Shown in pieces: positions 49,490-59,093 of a stretch of 64,000 bases of DNA. The position numbers and the translations under genes were made by a program. A model generated the notes under the pieces. The model searched no databases. It saw only the letters and a list, made by a program, of their open reading frames with translations, and had not been told where the DNA came from. Position 1 is the first letter of the stretch. Every line of letters starts with the position of its first letter. The DNA comes from Mesorhizobium sp. AR07 (lineage in GTDB: Bacteria; Pseudomonadota; Alphaproteobacteria; Rhizobiales; Rhizobiaceae): contig NZ_CP080525.1 of assembly GCF_024746815.1 (NCBI RefSeq), positions 4,706,501-4,770,500 on the forward strand, read 5' to 3'.

Positions 49490-50422
49490 ATGGAGGCAAT
49501 GGGGCGATCACCGCCAAGCGTCAGGCGACGACGACAGCCGTCCAGATTCAGGCATGGGCTGAACCGATGGGTCCACAAGATCAAGTGGGCCGCGCTTCGG
49601 CGGATATTTCGCGGGGATATCGCCGCCATCCAGTCCAAACTCAGTGCCGAACCGTTCGCTGTGATCCTTGGCCGGTATCCCGACATTCCCCTGAAACCCG
49701 TCCGGCCCTACCTGACGGGCGGCCTGAACCGCCGGCATCGTCGGGGCGCTGTCATTGGTCACTATGCCGCGGCCGCAAGGCTTCTGACCGACGCGGCGGT
49801 GGTCAGTAGCCACACTGGCGGCCAGCAGCTGTTGAGTGTTTCGACCGCTGAGGGCGAGGTCACGGTCGAGCTGACAGGCCAGGATGGCTTGTACAGGGAG
49901 GCCGAGTGGCGTTTGCTCCTGCGCTTGGACGGGCGGCCGATTACCGAGATGGGCCTCGCGATCGTGGACAGGCCGCTTCTGCGCATCGATGGCGAGGGAC
50001 AGGTGCTCTGGATAGGCGCGCTAAAGTCCGCGTCGGCCGGCGTGCAAGGCCTTGATGATGCCCGCATCCTGACGAAGGCCATGGAAGGACTGCGACCCAA
50101 GAGCCTGCTGCTGCTGGTGGCCCAGGCTCTTGCGCGCTCGCTTGATCTTTCCGGGCTCGTTGCCGCGTCGAACGCGGGCCATGTCTTTGCAAGCGACCAC
50201 AGCCTGCGCCGCCGCATTTCCGCCGATTACGACAGCTTTTGGGTTGAATCCGGGGGCAGCCGAGTGCGCCGGATCATGTTTGATCTGCCCATCACGAAGG
50301 CGCAACGCGACCCGGCCGAGTACAAGCCCAACAAGCGGGCGCAGGTACGCCGGCGTCACCACCTCGAGCTCGAGATCGCTCGCCGCGTGGCCGAGGCTAT
50401 CAGGCCAATGCGCCGGACCTGA
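49490..50422 (+). CDS. VirK/YbjX (DUF535) family protein
   Basis: A 310-residue protein of the DUF535 family: GLYREAEWRLLLRLDGRPIT, VLWIGALKSASAGVQGLDDA, LTKAMEGLRPKSLLLLVAQA, DYDSFWVESGG and KPNKRAQVRRRHHLELEI are family blocks. In enterobacteria YbjX and VirK are tied to PhoP/PmrA-controlled resistance to antimicrobial peptides and to virulence; the mechanism is unclear. GGGAGG upstream of the ATG. The two-component genes lie directly upstream. Confidence 0.88.
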   Translation: MEAMGRSPPSVRRRRQPSRFRHGLNRWVHKIKWAALRRIFRGDIAAIQSKLSAEPFAVILGRYPDIPLKPVRPYLTGGLNRRHRRGAVIGHYAAAARLLTDAAVVSSHTGGQQLLSVSTAEGEVTVELTGQDGLYREAEWRLLLRLDGRPITEMGLAIVDRPLLRIDGEGQVLWIGALKSASAGVQGLDDARILTKAMEGLRPKSLLLLVAQALARSLDLSGLVAASNAGHVFASDHSLRRRISADYDSFWVESGGSRVRRIMFDLPITKAQRDPAEYKPNKRAQVRRRHHLELEIARRVAEAIRPMRRT

Positions 50423-50440
50423 AAGCCCTCTCGTGAGGAT

Positions 50441-50456
50441 CTTACGCAATGGTATG
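50441..50456. promoter_or_regulatory. CTTAC-N6-GTATG box before the PepSY gene
   Basis: CTTACGCAATGGTATG, in the short gap between the VirK-like and PepSY genes, 75 bases before the PepSY start. Confidence 0.6.
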
Positions 50457-50530
50457 CGTCCGGCAAGCTGCTCGTCAGAACTGGCGGGCAGGGTGTGACG
50501 GAGGGGATCAACCGTCACAAGGAGAATATC

Positions 50531-50896
50531 ATGAACAGCAACAGTCTCACCGCACTGATCTTCGCAGCCGGCATGCTGGCCGTCGCCCTGCCCCACGCGA
50601 ACGCGGAAACTGGCGGCAACGAAGCGAAGGAATTGCAGGCCGTGCAATCGGCCAAGATCAGTGTCGAGGAGGCGGCCAAGGCCGCGAAGTCGAAGGTCGA
50701 CGGCACGGTTTTGTCGGTCCAGATTTACGAAGTGTCCGGGAAGGCAGCCTATCATGTTGAAGTCGTCGGTACGGATGGCAAACAGCATGATCTTTTGGTC
50801 GATGCGACCACCGGTGATGTGAGCCAGATGGCTTCAAACCAGGAGAATGACCAGGAGGGCGCTGCGGGTGAGGGGGCCGACGGTTCACAGGACTAG
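50531..50896 (+). CDS. secreted PepSY-domain protein
   Basis: A 121-residue protein with a signal peptide (MNSNSLTALIFAAGMLAVAL, cleavage about ANA/ET) and one PepSY domain: ISVEEAAKAAKSKVDGTVL, then YHVEVVGTDGKQHDLLVDA. PepSY proteins are often encoded beside two-component systems and can act as periplasmic inhibitors or sensors. The C-terminus is an acidic Gln/Glu/Asp-rich tail. GGAG precedes the ATG. Confidence 0.9.
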   Translation: MNSNSLTALIFAAGMLAVALPHANAETGGNEAKELQAVQSAKISVEEAAKAAKSKVDGTVLSVQIYEVSGKAAYHVEVVGTDGKQHDLLVDATTGDVSQMASNQENDQEGAAGEGADGSQD

Positions 50897-50955
50897 CATA
50901 TGGCCGAGGCCTCGGCATAAAGATGGGGGCGGCATTTCGATGCCGCCCTTTATCG

Positions 50956-50978
50956 AATGCATGTCGCCCAAAAATGGC
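50956..50978. repeat. half copy of the palindromic repeat
   Basis: ATGCATGTCGCCCAAAAATGG matches the left arm and loop of the 46.9-kb element but lacks the right arm, so it is a truncated copy. Confidence 0.6.
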
Positions 50979-51010
50979 ACGCCGGCTGCCGCGACACCTC
51001 GGCAAATTAC

Positions 51011-51048
51011 CTTACATATCGGTAAGCCACTTGTCAGACGCTGGTAAG
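51011..51048. promoter_or_regulatory. regulatory box upstream of the RND operon
   Basis: CTTACATATCGGTAAG (51011-51026), a near-perfect palindrome, plus GGTAAG at 51043-51048, 22 bases from the first GGTAAG. It lies 88 bases before the adaptor start, a normal distance for an activator. Confidence 0.65.
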
Positions 51049-51135
51049 GTTGGGCCCGTAGGATGCATGCTCGCACGACCGTGAGTTGACGAGGACGCGC
51101 TGCGCGTCGATTGTGGAACCGAGAACCGGACGGAC

Positions 51136-52278
51136 GTGAAATTGAGTATGATCGCCCGCCGGTTCAGGACCTTCCGAATGCTTCGGATAGCTGCCATCGG
51201 CTCGCTCATGTTGGGTCTCGCAAGCGTTTCGACGTTGGTTGACGCATTGGCGGCGGATGCCACCATTCCCGTGGTGGCGGATGTCGCGCGCACCGCCGAC
51301 GTCCCGGTCTTTCTCGTAGGCCTTGGCTCTGCCCAGCCGCTACGCAGCGTGACCGTGACCAGCCGCATCGACGGCCAGTTGCTCAAGCTGGACTTCGCCG
51401 ATGGTCAGGATGTGCATGTCGGCGACCTGCTCGCCGAAATCGACCCGGAGCCCTTGCAGGCCGCGCTCGCGCAGGCGCAGGCCACCAAGACGCGGGACGA
51501 CGTTTTGCTGGCCAACGCCAGGCTCGACCTCGCCCGGGCGCAGACGCTGACCACCAAGGGTGTCGGCTCGACGCAGGCGCTGGACACGGCAAAGGCCGCC
51601 GTCGCGCAGCTTGAAGCAACCGGCAAGGTCGACCAGGCTGCTATCGACATCCAGCAGGTCCAGTTGCGCTTCACGCAGATGCGCTCGCCATTGGACGGCC
51701 GCGCCGGTATCCATACCGTCGATGCCGGTGCCATCGTGCGCGCCAGCGACACCGGCGGCATCGTCCGGATCAACCAAATCCATCCCATCGCCGTCGACTT
51801 CTCGCTGCCGTCCGACGATCTTCCCCAGATCCAGGGCGTGATGAAGGCGGGCGACGCTCCGGTGATTGCGCTGGACAATGGCGGCCAGCAGCTGGCCGCC
51901 GGCCGCCTGAGCGTCGTCGACAACCAGATCAACAACGCCACCGCGACCATCAAGATACGCGCCGTCTTCGACAATGCCGACGACCGGTTGTGGCCGGGAC
52001 AATTCGTCAATGTCCGCGTCCAGGTGGAATTGCAGCGCGGCGTCACCACTGTGCCGGTGACGGCGATCGTGCGCGGCCCGGATGGCACCTATGCCTTCAT
52101 CGTCGGCAAGGACCGGCACGTCGTCAAGCAGCCGGTGACGGTCGGCTATTCGAACGCCGAGCTTGCCGTCGTCGGCAAGGGCATTCAGCCCGGCGACACC
52201 GTCGTCACCGATGGACAGTATCGCATCCAGGAGGGAGACCTGGTCGACGTCACCGGCCCGGCCCAGGCGGCGGACTAG
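51136..52278 (+). CDS. RND efflux periplasmic adaptor (MdtA-like)
   Basis: A 380-residue membrane fusion protein with an N-terminal signal or anchor (LRIAAIGSLMLGLASVSTLV), lipoyl half-motifs RSVTVTSRIDGQLLKLDFAD, a short alpha hairpin (residues about 100-150), and barrel with RMRSPLDGRAG-like sequence QMRSPLDGRAGIHTVDAG. It precedes an HAE1 pump by three bases, forming the usual adaptor-pump operon; the outer-membrane channel is elsewhere. Confidence 0.94.
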   Translation: MKLSMIARRFRTFRMLRIAAIGSLMLGLASVSTLVDALAADATIPVVADVARTADVPVFLVGLGSAQPLRSVTVTSRIDGQLLKLDFADGQDVHVGDLLAEIDPEPLQAALAQAQATKTRDDVLLANARLDLARAQTLTTKGVGSTQALDTAKAAVAQLEATGKVDQAAIDIQQVQLRFTQMRSPLDGRAGIHTVDAGAIVRASDTGGIVRINQIHPIAVDFSLPSDDLPQIQGVMKAGDAPVIALDNGGQQLAAGRLSVVDNQINNATATIKIRAVFDNADDRLWPGQFVNVRVQVELQRGVTTVPVTAIVRGPDGTYAFIVGKDRHVVKQPVTVGYSNAELAVVGKGIQPGDTVVTDGQYRIQEGDLVDVTGPAQAAD

Positions 52279-52281
52279 CGC

Positions 52282-55200
52282 ATGAACATCTCGGCGCCGT
52301 TCATCGTCCGCCCGATCGCCACCACGCTGCTGGCCATCGGCGTGACGCTGGTTGGGCTGGTGGCGTATTTTCTGCTGCCGATCGCCGGCGTGCCGCAGGT
52401 CGAGATTCCGACGCTGCAGGTCTCGGCCAGTCTGCCCGGGTCGAACGCCGAGACGATGGCGACGACGGTCGCCGCGCCGCTCGAAAGGCAGCTGGCGCTG
52501 ATTTCGGGCGTGACGTCGATCAGCTCGAGCAGTTCGCTCGGGCGCACCTCGATCCAGGTCGAATTCGACCTCGACCGCAGCCTCGATGGCGCCGCCCAGG
52601 ATGTGCAGACCGCGATCAGCGCCGCCAGCGGCGACCTGCCCAAGGGCCTTCCCAGCCCGCCGACCTACGAGAAGGCCAATCCGGCCGACGCGCAATTGAT
52701 GTCGATCGCCGTCACCTCCACCGACCTGCCGATCGACAAGGTCGACGACTATGTCGAGAACTACCTGGCGCTGCAGCTGTCGCGGATCACCGGCGTCGGG
52801 CTTGTCGATTTCCATGGCGAGCAGAAATCGGCGGTCCGCGTCCAGGTGAACCCGTCAGCAGTCGCCGCGCTCGGCCTCAGCCTCGAGGACATCCGCGCGG
52901 CGATATCGAGCGCCAGCGTCAACGCGCCGAAGGGCACGCTGAACGGCCCGCGGCAATCGCTGACGCTGGCGGCCACCGACCAGCTGTCCAACGCGGCCTC
53001 GTTCAATTCGGTGATCATCGCCTACCGCAACGGCGCGCCGGTCCGGGTCAGCGACATCGGCACCGCCGTCGACGGCGTCGAGGACATCAGACAGGCGGCG
53101 TGGCTCGGCAGCCAGCGGGCAGTCATCATGGACGTCCACAAACAGCCCGGCTTCAACATCAATCAGACCGTGCAGTTGATCAAGGACGCGCTGCCCGAGC
53201 TTCAGCGCACGCTGCCGCCGTCCGTCAAACTGCAGATCCTGGGCGACCGCACCCAGACGATAAGGGCCTCGGTTGGCGAGGTTCAGTTCACCATGGCGAT
53301 CAGTGTCGGCCTCGTCGTGCTGGTCATCTTCCTGTTCCTCAGACATGTGCGCGCCACGCTCATTCCGAGCATCACAATCCCGGTGTCGCTGCTGTGCACC
53401 TGCGCGGTGATGTATCTGCTCGGCTACACGATCGACAATGTGTCGCTGATGGCGCTGACCATTGCCGTCGGCTTCATCATCGACGACGCCATCGTCATGG
53501 TGGAGAACATCATCCGCCACATCGAGAATGGCGACACGCCGCTGCAGGCCGCACTCACCGGATCGCGCGAGATCGGCTTCACCATCATCTCGATGACGCT
53601 GTCGCTGGTCGCCGTCTTCATTCCGCTGCTGCTGATGGGCGGCCTTATCGGCCGGCTGTTCCGCGAGTTCGCGGTCGCCGTCAGCATCGCAATCATGATG
53701 TCGGGGCTGATTTCGCTGACGCTGACGCCGATGATGTGCGGCTGGCTGTTGAAGCCGATCGACCGCAATGCCCGCGAGAACATCGCGTCGCGGGCGCTGG
53801 AGTCGGCCTTTGCCGGCATGCTTCACCTCTATGAGGTGGGCCTGCGCTGGGTGCTGCGTCACAAGCCGGTGATGCTGCTGTTCATGGCGGCGACGCTCGG
53901 CGCCACCGTCTATCTCTACCAGGTCATTCCCAAGGGGTTTTTCCCGCAGCAGGACAACGGCACCATTTCGGGTTCCTCCGAGGCGGCGCAGGACATCTCC
54001 TATGACGCGATGGTGCAGCGCCAGCATGAATTGGCCAAGGTGGTAACCGCCGACCCGGATGTGCAGACGGTCTATTACTGGGTCGGCGCCAACCCGACCG
54101 TCAACAGCGGCCGGCTGATGATCGATCTCAAGCCGCTGAGCGAGCGGCATGCGACGGCAACGCAAGTGATCGCCCGCCTGCGCAAGGCCGCGGCCAAGGT
54201 CGAGGGCATCGCGCTGTTCGGCCAGGCCCGCCAGGACGTGCAGATCGGCGCGCGGGTCAGCAAGACGCAATACCAGTACACGTTGCAGGATCCCGACGTG
54301 AACGAACTGTTCAAATGGGCGCCGATCATGCTGGCCAAATTGCAGACCTTGCCCGAACTGCAGGACGCGACCGGGGACCTACAGGCGAGCGCCCCGAGGA
54401 TGACGCTGAGGATCGACCGCGACCTGATCGGCCGGCTCGGCATCACGCCGCAAGCCGTCGACGATACGCTGTACGACGCCTTTGGCCAGCGCCAGGTAGC
54501 GACGATCTTCACCCAGCTCGACCAGCACCATGTGGTGCTGGAACTGCAGCCGCGCTTCCAGGAGGACGCCTCGGCACTTGCGCGCCTGTTCGTGCGTTCC
54601 GCCACCAGCAGCCAGATGGTGCCGCTGTCGGCGCTCGCCCGCTACGAGACGTCGGTGTCGCCGCTGACGATCAACCACCAGGACCAGTTTCCCGCCGTGA
54701 CGCTGTCGTTCAACCTGGCGGCCGGCCATTCGCTCGGCGACGCGGTATCGGCGATCCAGCGACTGGAACAATCGATGATCCTGCCGCCGACGCTGACGAC
54801 GCGCTATCAGGGCTCGGCCAAGGTCTTCCAGTCGTCGCTGGCCAACCAGCCCTATCTGATCCTGGCGGCGATCATCGCCGTCTATATCGTGCTCGGCATT
54901 CTCTACGAGAGCTTCGTGCACCCGATCACCATCCTGTCGACACTGCCATCGGCCGGCGTCGGCGCTTTCCTGGCGCTGATGCTGCTTGGTTATGATTTCT
55001 CGCTGATTGCCCTGATCGGGCTGGTGCTACTCGTCGGCATCGTCAAGAAGAACGCGATCATGATGATCGACTTCGCCCTGGACGGTGAGCGACGAAGGGG
55101 TTTGTCGGCGCAAGAGGCGATCTATCAGGCCTGCGTCCTGCGCTTCCGGCCAATCATGATGACGACCATGGCGGCCCTTCTCGGTGGCCTGCCACTGGCG

Positions 55201-55485
55201 CTTGGCAGTGGCGCCGGCTCCGAGCTGCGCCGGCCGCTCGGCATAGCCATCGTCGGTGGGCTGCTGCTGTCGCAATTCCTGACGCTCTACACCACACCCG
55301 TCGTCTATATCTATCTCAGCCGGTTCAGCCATCTGCGATGGTTTCGGCGTCGCAAGATCGACCCGGAGATCATCATGCCAGACGCCGCTTCAGCGCCGGC
55401 CCAGCGCCGGATTGAAGACACCGGCAGCCCGGGGATAGAGGCTCCGGCACAAAGACCGCATGTGCGCGGAGTGGCAGCGAAATGA
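52282..55485 (+). CDS. RND efflux pump, HAE1 family (MdtB/MdtC-like)
   Basis: A 1067-residue, 12-helix proton antiporter. The start MNISAPFIVRPIATTLLAIG, the conserved GFIIDDAIVMVENIIRH in helix IV (Asp pair for proton relay), FFPQQDNGTISG in the porter domain and GIVKKNAIMMIDFAL in helix X are diagnostic. The MdtB/C type often exports bile-salt-like or aromatic compounds. The C-terminal tail is longer than usual and ends without a known motif. Confidence 0.95.
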   Translation: MNISAPFIVRPIATTLLAIGVTLVGLVAYFLLPIAGVPQVEIPTLQVSASLPGSNAETMATTVAAPLERQLALISGVTSISSSSSLGRTSIQVEFDLDRSLDGAAQDVQTAISAASGDLPKGLPSPPTYEKANPADAQLMSIAVTSTDLPIDKVDDYVENYLALQLSRITGVGLVDFHGEQKSAVRVQVNPSAVAALGLSLEDIRAAISSASVNAPKGTLNGPRQSLTLAATDQLSNAASFNSVIIAYRNGAPVRVSDIGTAVDGVEDIRQAAWLGSQRAVIMDVHKQPGFNINQTVQLIKDALPELQRTLPPSVKLQILGDRTQTIRASVGEVQFTMAISVGLVVLVIFLFLRHVRATLIPSITIPVSLLCTCAVMYLLGYTIDNVSLMALTIAVGFIIDDAIVMVENIIRHIENGDTPLQAALTGSREIGFTIISMTLSLVAVFIPLLLMGGLIGRLFREFAVAVSIAIMMSGLISLTLTPMMCGWLLKPIDRNARENIASRALESAFAGMLHLYEVGLRWVLRHKPVMLLFMAATLGATVYLYQVIPKGFFPQQDNGTISGSSEAAQDISYDAMVQRQHELAKVVTADPDVQTVYYWVGANPTVNSGRLMIDLKPLSERHATATQVIARLRKAAAKVEGIALFGQARQDVQIGARVSKTQYQYTLQDPDVNELFKWAPIMLAKLQTLPELQDATGDLQASAPRMTLRIDRDLIGRLGITPQAVDDTLYDAFGQRQVATIFTQLDQHHVVLELQPRFQEDASALARLFVRSATSSQMVPLSALARYETSVSPLTINHQDQFPAVTLSFNLAAGHSLGDAVSAIQRLEQSMILPPTLTTRYQGSAKVFQSSLANQPYLILAAIIAVYIVLGILYESFVHPITILSTLPSAGVGAFLALMLLGYDFSLIALIGLVLLVGIVKKNAIMMIDFALDGERRRGLSAQEAIYQACVLRFRPIMMTTMAALLGGLPLALGSGAGSELRRPLGIAIVGGLLLSQFLTLYTTPVVYIYLSRFSHLRWFRRRKIDPEIIMPDAASAPAQRRIEDTGSPGIEAPAQRPHVRGVAAK

Positions 55486-55795
55486 CCGTCTTCAAAGGCA
55501 CGGCCGGACCAATCGATCACCCGTCTTAAACTTCGTCGGAAGCCTTTCCCGCTTGAAAACCGCCAAACGGCGGCTGGCCGGCCGGCAACGCTTGTCGCTC
55601 CGGGTTGAGCATCTCGCCTTCATTGCCTTTCGTGCCAGCAATAAGCGAACCAGCTGTTCATTCGCGGTGCGCGCATCAGGCGTCACAAGGCTCGCACAAG
55701 CACCAGCAGCGAAAGTGAAACGGCACGTGGTGTGCTAGGCAGCGGAGTGAAGGCTTGATCGGCCGCAGCTACCGCCTGGTGGAAGGCTTGATGGC
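55486..55795. other. intergenic region between RND pump and the biosynthetic operon
   Basis: About 310 bases without a gene I would support. It contains a small hairpin, CCGCC-AAA-CGGCGG, near 55561. No regulatory box of the CTTAC type is present. Confidence 0.45.
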
Positions 55796-57505
55796 TTGAA
55801 AAGCGCGGCGGCTCAAATAGAGACATTTGAAGATTCGAACCGCATCATGGGCAAGGCGCCCATCGTGCGTGCGGTCTTTGAGGGACGAGATATCTCCCCC
55901 TTGTGGAACACGCTGTTCGGCCGTGTTTCCGCCGATATCACCGATGCCGCGGCGTTTCTGGATGTGTCGATCCTGCTTCATGCGATCGGCGAGGAAGACA
56001 AGGCGGTGCTCAGCCAGAGGGCTGCACTCGATATCAGTCGACACTACCGGATACGCAACGGCCTCGGCACAGGACCCAACGTTCTTGTTTTCGTGACAGC
56101 CGGCGATTTCATGGCGAACACGCCGATCGAATTTCTGCTGGAGGCATCCGACGCGAACATCCTGCTCCACTATGTCGACGCTGACACCGAGGACCTGAAG
56201 GATGTTCCCGAGCATGACGTCGCCTTCGTGGCAGTCGGCGAGTCCGCGGCAAATCTTGCCGTGCTGGAGAACCTTGACCGGCTGCTGCGCGATTGGGCGG
56301 GCCCGATAATGAACAACGCGCCACGCCACATCATGGCCCTGTCCAGGGATGGCGTCGCGGAGGCGCTGAAGGACGAACCCTCGATACTTGCGCCCGCCGC
56401 TGCGCGCGTTCATCGAAGCGTGATCGAGAAACTGGCATCCGGGGAAATCGAGGTTGCCTCGATCCTGGAGGCAAGCGCCTTCCCGGTGATTGTCCGCCCG
56501 TTCGGCACGCATGCCGGCAAGGGAATGGAGAAAATCTCCACACCCCTGGACCTTTCGGCCTACCTGAAGTCTCAAGCGGACGCCGAATTCTATATCACGC
56601 CATTCATCGATTATAGCGGGACAGACGGCAAATTCCGCAAGCAGAGAATCGCGTTCATCAACGGGCGGGCCTTTGCCAGCCATCTCGCGGTTTCCGAGCA
56701 TTGGATGGTTCACTATCTGAACGCCGGCATGACTCAGCACGAAGACAGGCGTGCCGAGGAAGCTTTGTGGATGGCCACCTTCGACAGCGACTTTGCGGTT
56801 CGTCACGCGCGCGCGTTCGATGCCCTTCATCGATGTCTCGGCCTGGATTACTTCGCCATTGATTGCGCCGAACTCGCCGACGGCCGCCTGCTGGTGTTCG
56901 AAGCGGATGTCGCGATGATCGTTCATTCTATGGATTGGGAGAGTATCTTTCCCTACAAGAAGAGCGCCATGAGGAAGCTCTTCGCGGCATTCGAAAACGC
57001 GCTGTCACGGCGCGTGGCGCGGGTGATGTCGACACCGACGATCACAAGCGCCCATACGGGAAAACCCGCCGTTTATCAGCGAACACAGGACGACTGCCTG
57101 GTTTGTACCCTGGCGATGCTTACGGGCCGAACCTACGAGGAAATCGAAGCCATCGCGCAAAGCTGCGATCCGGCATATCCGCTCGGCGGCCCGATGAGCC
57201 ATTCCATCATGCGCGGCGTTGCCAACAAATGCGGTTTCGTTCTCCTGAGCAGCATCTACATGCTGTGGGAAAAGCCCGCGATCATAGGCGTGGTCTCGCC
57301 GACCATTCCCAACACCGGCCACGCCGTTCTTTGGGACGGTGAGAAAATCATCGATCCGGGTTTCTGCGAACGCGTCGATCGATCCTATGTCGACCGATGC
57401 GGGTTGGAATTCACGCAGCGGGCGAGCGATCTCCAACCGCTGATCAGCCATGAGTCTCGGATCTCCTACCTGGCCGGTGCCGTGGCGGCCAATGAACCGC
57501 TTTGA
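55796..57505 (+). CDS. ATP-grasp ligase fused to a C39-like cysteine peptidase domain
   Basis: A 569-residue fusion. Residues about 195-385 resemble a RimK-type ATP-grasp: AFPVIVRPFGTHAGKGMEKI is the glycine-rich nucleotide loop and DYFAIDCAELADGRLLVFEA the metal site. Residues about 425-535 look like a papain/C39 peptidase: candidate Cys 434 in QRTQDDCLVCTLAML, His 509 in NTGHAVLWDG and Asp 520 in KIIDPGF. The start is TTG 55796 (GGAAGG upstream); ATG 55847 is possible. It heads a tightly packed operon with two PLP enzymes. Peptide or amide-bond chemistry is likely; the product is unknown. Confidence 0.8.
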   Translation: MKSAAAQIETFEDSNRIMGKAPIVRAVFEGRDISPLWNTLFGRVSADITDAAAFLDVSILLHAIGEEDKAVLSQRAALDISRHYRIRNGLGTGPNVLVFVTAGDFMANTPIEFLLEASDANILLHYVDADTEDLKDVPEHDVAFVAVGESAANLAVLENLDRLLRDWAGPIMNNAPRHIMALSRDGVAEALKDEPSILAPAAARVHRSVIEKLASGEIEVASILEASAFPVIVRPFGTHAGKGMEKISTPLDLSAYLKSQADAEFYITPFIDYSGTDGKFRKQRIAFINGRAFASHLAVSEHWMVHYLNAGMTQHEDRRAEEALWMATFDSDFAVRHARAFDALHRCLGLDYFAIDCAELADGRLLVFEADVAMIVHSMDWESIFPYKKSAMRKLFAAFENALSRRVARVMSTPTITSAHTGKPAVYQRTQDDCLVCTLAMLTGRTYEEIEAIAQSCDPAYPLGGPMSHSIMRGVANKCGFVLLSSIYMLWEKPAIIGVVSPTIPNTGHAVLWDGEKIIDPGFCERVDRSYVDRCGLEFTQRASDLQPLISHESRISYLAGAVAANEPL

Positions 57506-57548
57506 TCGAGACCAGTTCGCTGCCGCCGCCGTGACCACGGAGACCATC

Positions 57549-59093
57549 ATGCCCGCAATTCAGATGGGAATCCTGCAGGTGCCGGCGAACCCGGCGCTGG
57601 ATATGGCTGGCCTGGATCATCTTTCCCATTCGCTGGCGTCCGTTTCATTCCTGCTTGGGACGGGTGGCGACAGACGCATCTGGCCGGATCCGATCTCGCG
57701 GCGTAACCGCTATGGAACGCGCGCAACCCCGGCGCACGATGAGATCTCGTTCTCGTCGACAACGGCGAGCAACATTTCCGACGACGGCTTCCTGGCGGCA
57801 GGGGTCGAGTTGGGGCGCCTCGTCGATCTTGAATCGCCTTCCCCTGTCGCATTCGATCAATGGTTTGCCGACATCCGAGACCGGATTGCGAGCAGTCTTG
57901 GCTGTGCGGGCGCACAGGTCATTCTCGCAGCTTCCGGAACGGATGCGGAGCTTCTTGCTCTCTGCATGATTGCCGGCGTTTCCAAACGCCCCTTGACCAA
58001 TGTGCTTGTCGCACCGGACGAAACGGGAAATGGGGTTCCACGGGCGGCCGCGGGGCGGCATTACTCGGATGTGACCGCGCTCGGCCGCACTGTGGGGGCT
58101 GGCACGCCGCTTGAAGGCTTGCCAGTGGACCGCATCGAAGTGCGCACGATTGCGATCCGCAACGCGACGGGTGAGCCTCGACATCAGCATGAAATCGATG
58201 ACGACGTCATCGCAGCTGTCGAAGCGGAACTCAGGCGAGATCGTGATGTCCTTGTTCACGTGCTCGATACGTCGAAGACAGGATTGCCGGCGGTAACGCG
58301 GCAGGCTGCGCGCCATGCCGCCGCCCTGGCCCCCGGACGCGTACATATTGTTGTCGATGCCTGCCAATTCCGCGGCCCGATCTCGCGGCTGAGGCAGGAT
58401 CTGGCGGATGGCTTCGTGGTGGCTTTGACCGGATCCAAATTCATCGCCGGGCCACCTTTTTCCGGCGCCCTTCTTATCCCTTCGGCGCTGGCCGAGGATT
58501 TTGCGGCAAGGTCCGATGTTCCCGCAGGGCTGGCGGAATACAGCGCAGCTCAAGACTGGCCGGCGGCACTGCGCCACCGGATGCGCTTCGCGTTCAAGTC
58601 GGAACTGAATCTGGGACTGGGTTTGCGGTGGGTCGCGGCCTTGGCCCATCTCGACAGCTATGCCGAGATCGATGAATCGCGGCAACGCCTCGTCAAGGAA
58701 CAGTTTGTCCGCCTGGTGCGTTCTCGAATTGAGGCCGTCAGAGACATCTCGCTTCATCGGGACGATGACGGCGACCATCTCGGCTCACGCGCAATGGTCC
58801 CGTTGACCGTCACGAATGGCGCCGGTGCTTTCGCTTCGTTCGAGCACTGCCAAAACATCCAGGTCTCGATGCGCGGTCTCGGCGGGGGTCCGATCTGCCA
58901 TGTCGGGCAAGCCGTTCGTCTGGGTTCGCGCACGGTGTTGCGCGTTGCAGCCTCCGCTGCCGATGTCGTCGACGTTTCGGCGAGGATGACGGCTGGCCAG
59001 TCGCTGCATCAGGCATTCGGGCCGATAGAATCCAGGCTCGACGTCTTCTTCCACAAATTGTCGACAGTGCTTCACCAGTTCCGAGGTGCCTGA
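57549..59093 (+). CDS. PLP-dependent class-V-aminotransferase-like enzyme
   Basis: A 514-residue PLP enzyme of fold type I. AAGRHYSDVTALGRTVGAGT, HIVVDACQFRGPISRLRQDL (the Asp that holds the pyridine ring) and the Lys in VALTGSKFIAGPPFSGALL mark the cofactor site, in the kynureninase/desulfurase manner. I chose ATG 57549 with GGAG spaced six bases; starts at 57450 or 57492 would overlap the upstream gene. Coupled to the next gene by TGATG. Reaction unknown. Confidence 0.8.
   Translation: MPAIQMGILQVPANPALDMAGLDHLSHSLASVSFLLGTGGDRRIWPDPISRRNRYGTRATPAHDEISFSSTTASNISDDGFLAAGVELGRLVDLESPSPVAFDQWFADIRDRIASSLGCAGAQVILAASGTDAELLALCMIAGVSKRPLTNVLVAPDETGNGVPRAAAGRHYSDVTALGRTVGAGTPLEGLPVDRIEVRTIAIRNATGEPRHQHEIDDDVIAAVEAELRRDRDVLVHVLDTSKTGLPAVTRQAARHAAALAPGRVHIVVDACQFRGPISRLRQDLADGFVVALTGSKFIAGPPFSGALLIPSALAEDFAARSDVPAGLAEYSAAQDWPAALRHRMRFAFKSELNLGLGLRWVAALAHLDSYAEIDESRQRLVKEQFVRLVRSRIEAVRDISLHRDDDGDHLGSRAMVPLTVTNGAGAFASFEHCQNIQVSMRGLGGGPICHVGQAVRLGSRTVLRVAASAADVVDVSARMTAGQSLHQAFGPIESRLDVFFHKLSTVLHQFRGA

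Noticed and set aside
51340..54270. Long open frames antisense to the RND adaptor and pump
   Set aside because: Histidine/Arg/Asp-rich shadow translations of well-defined efflux genes.
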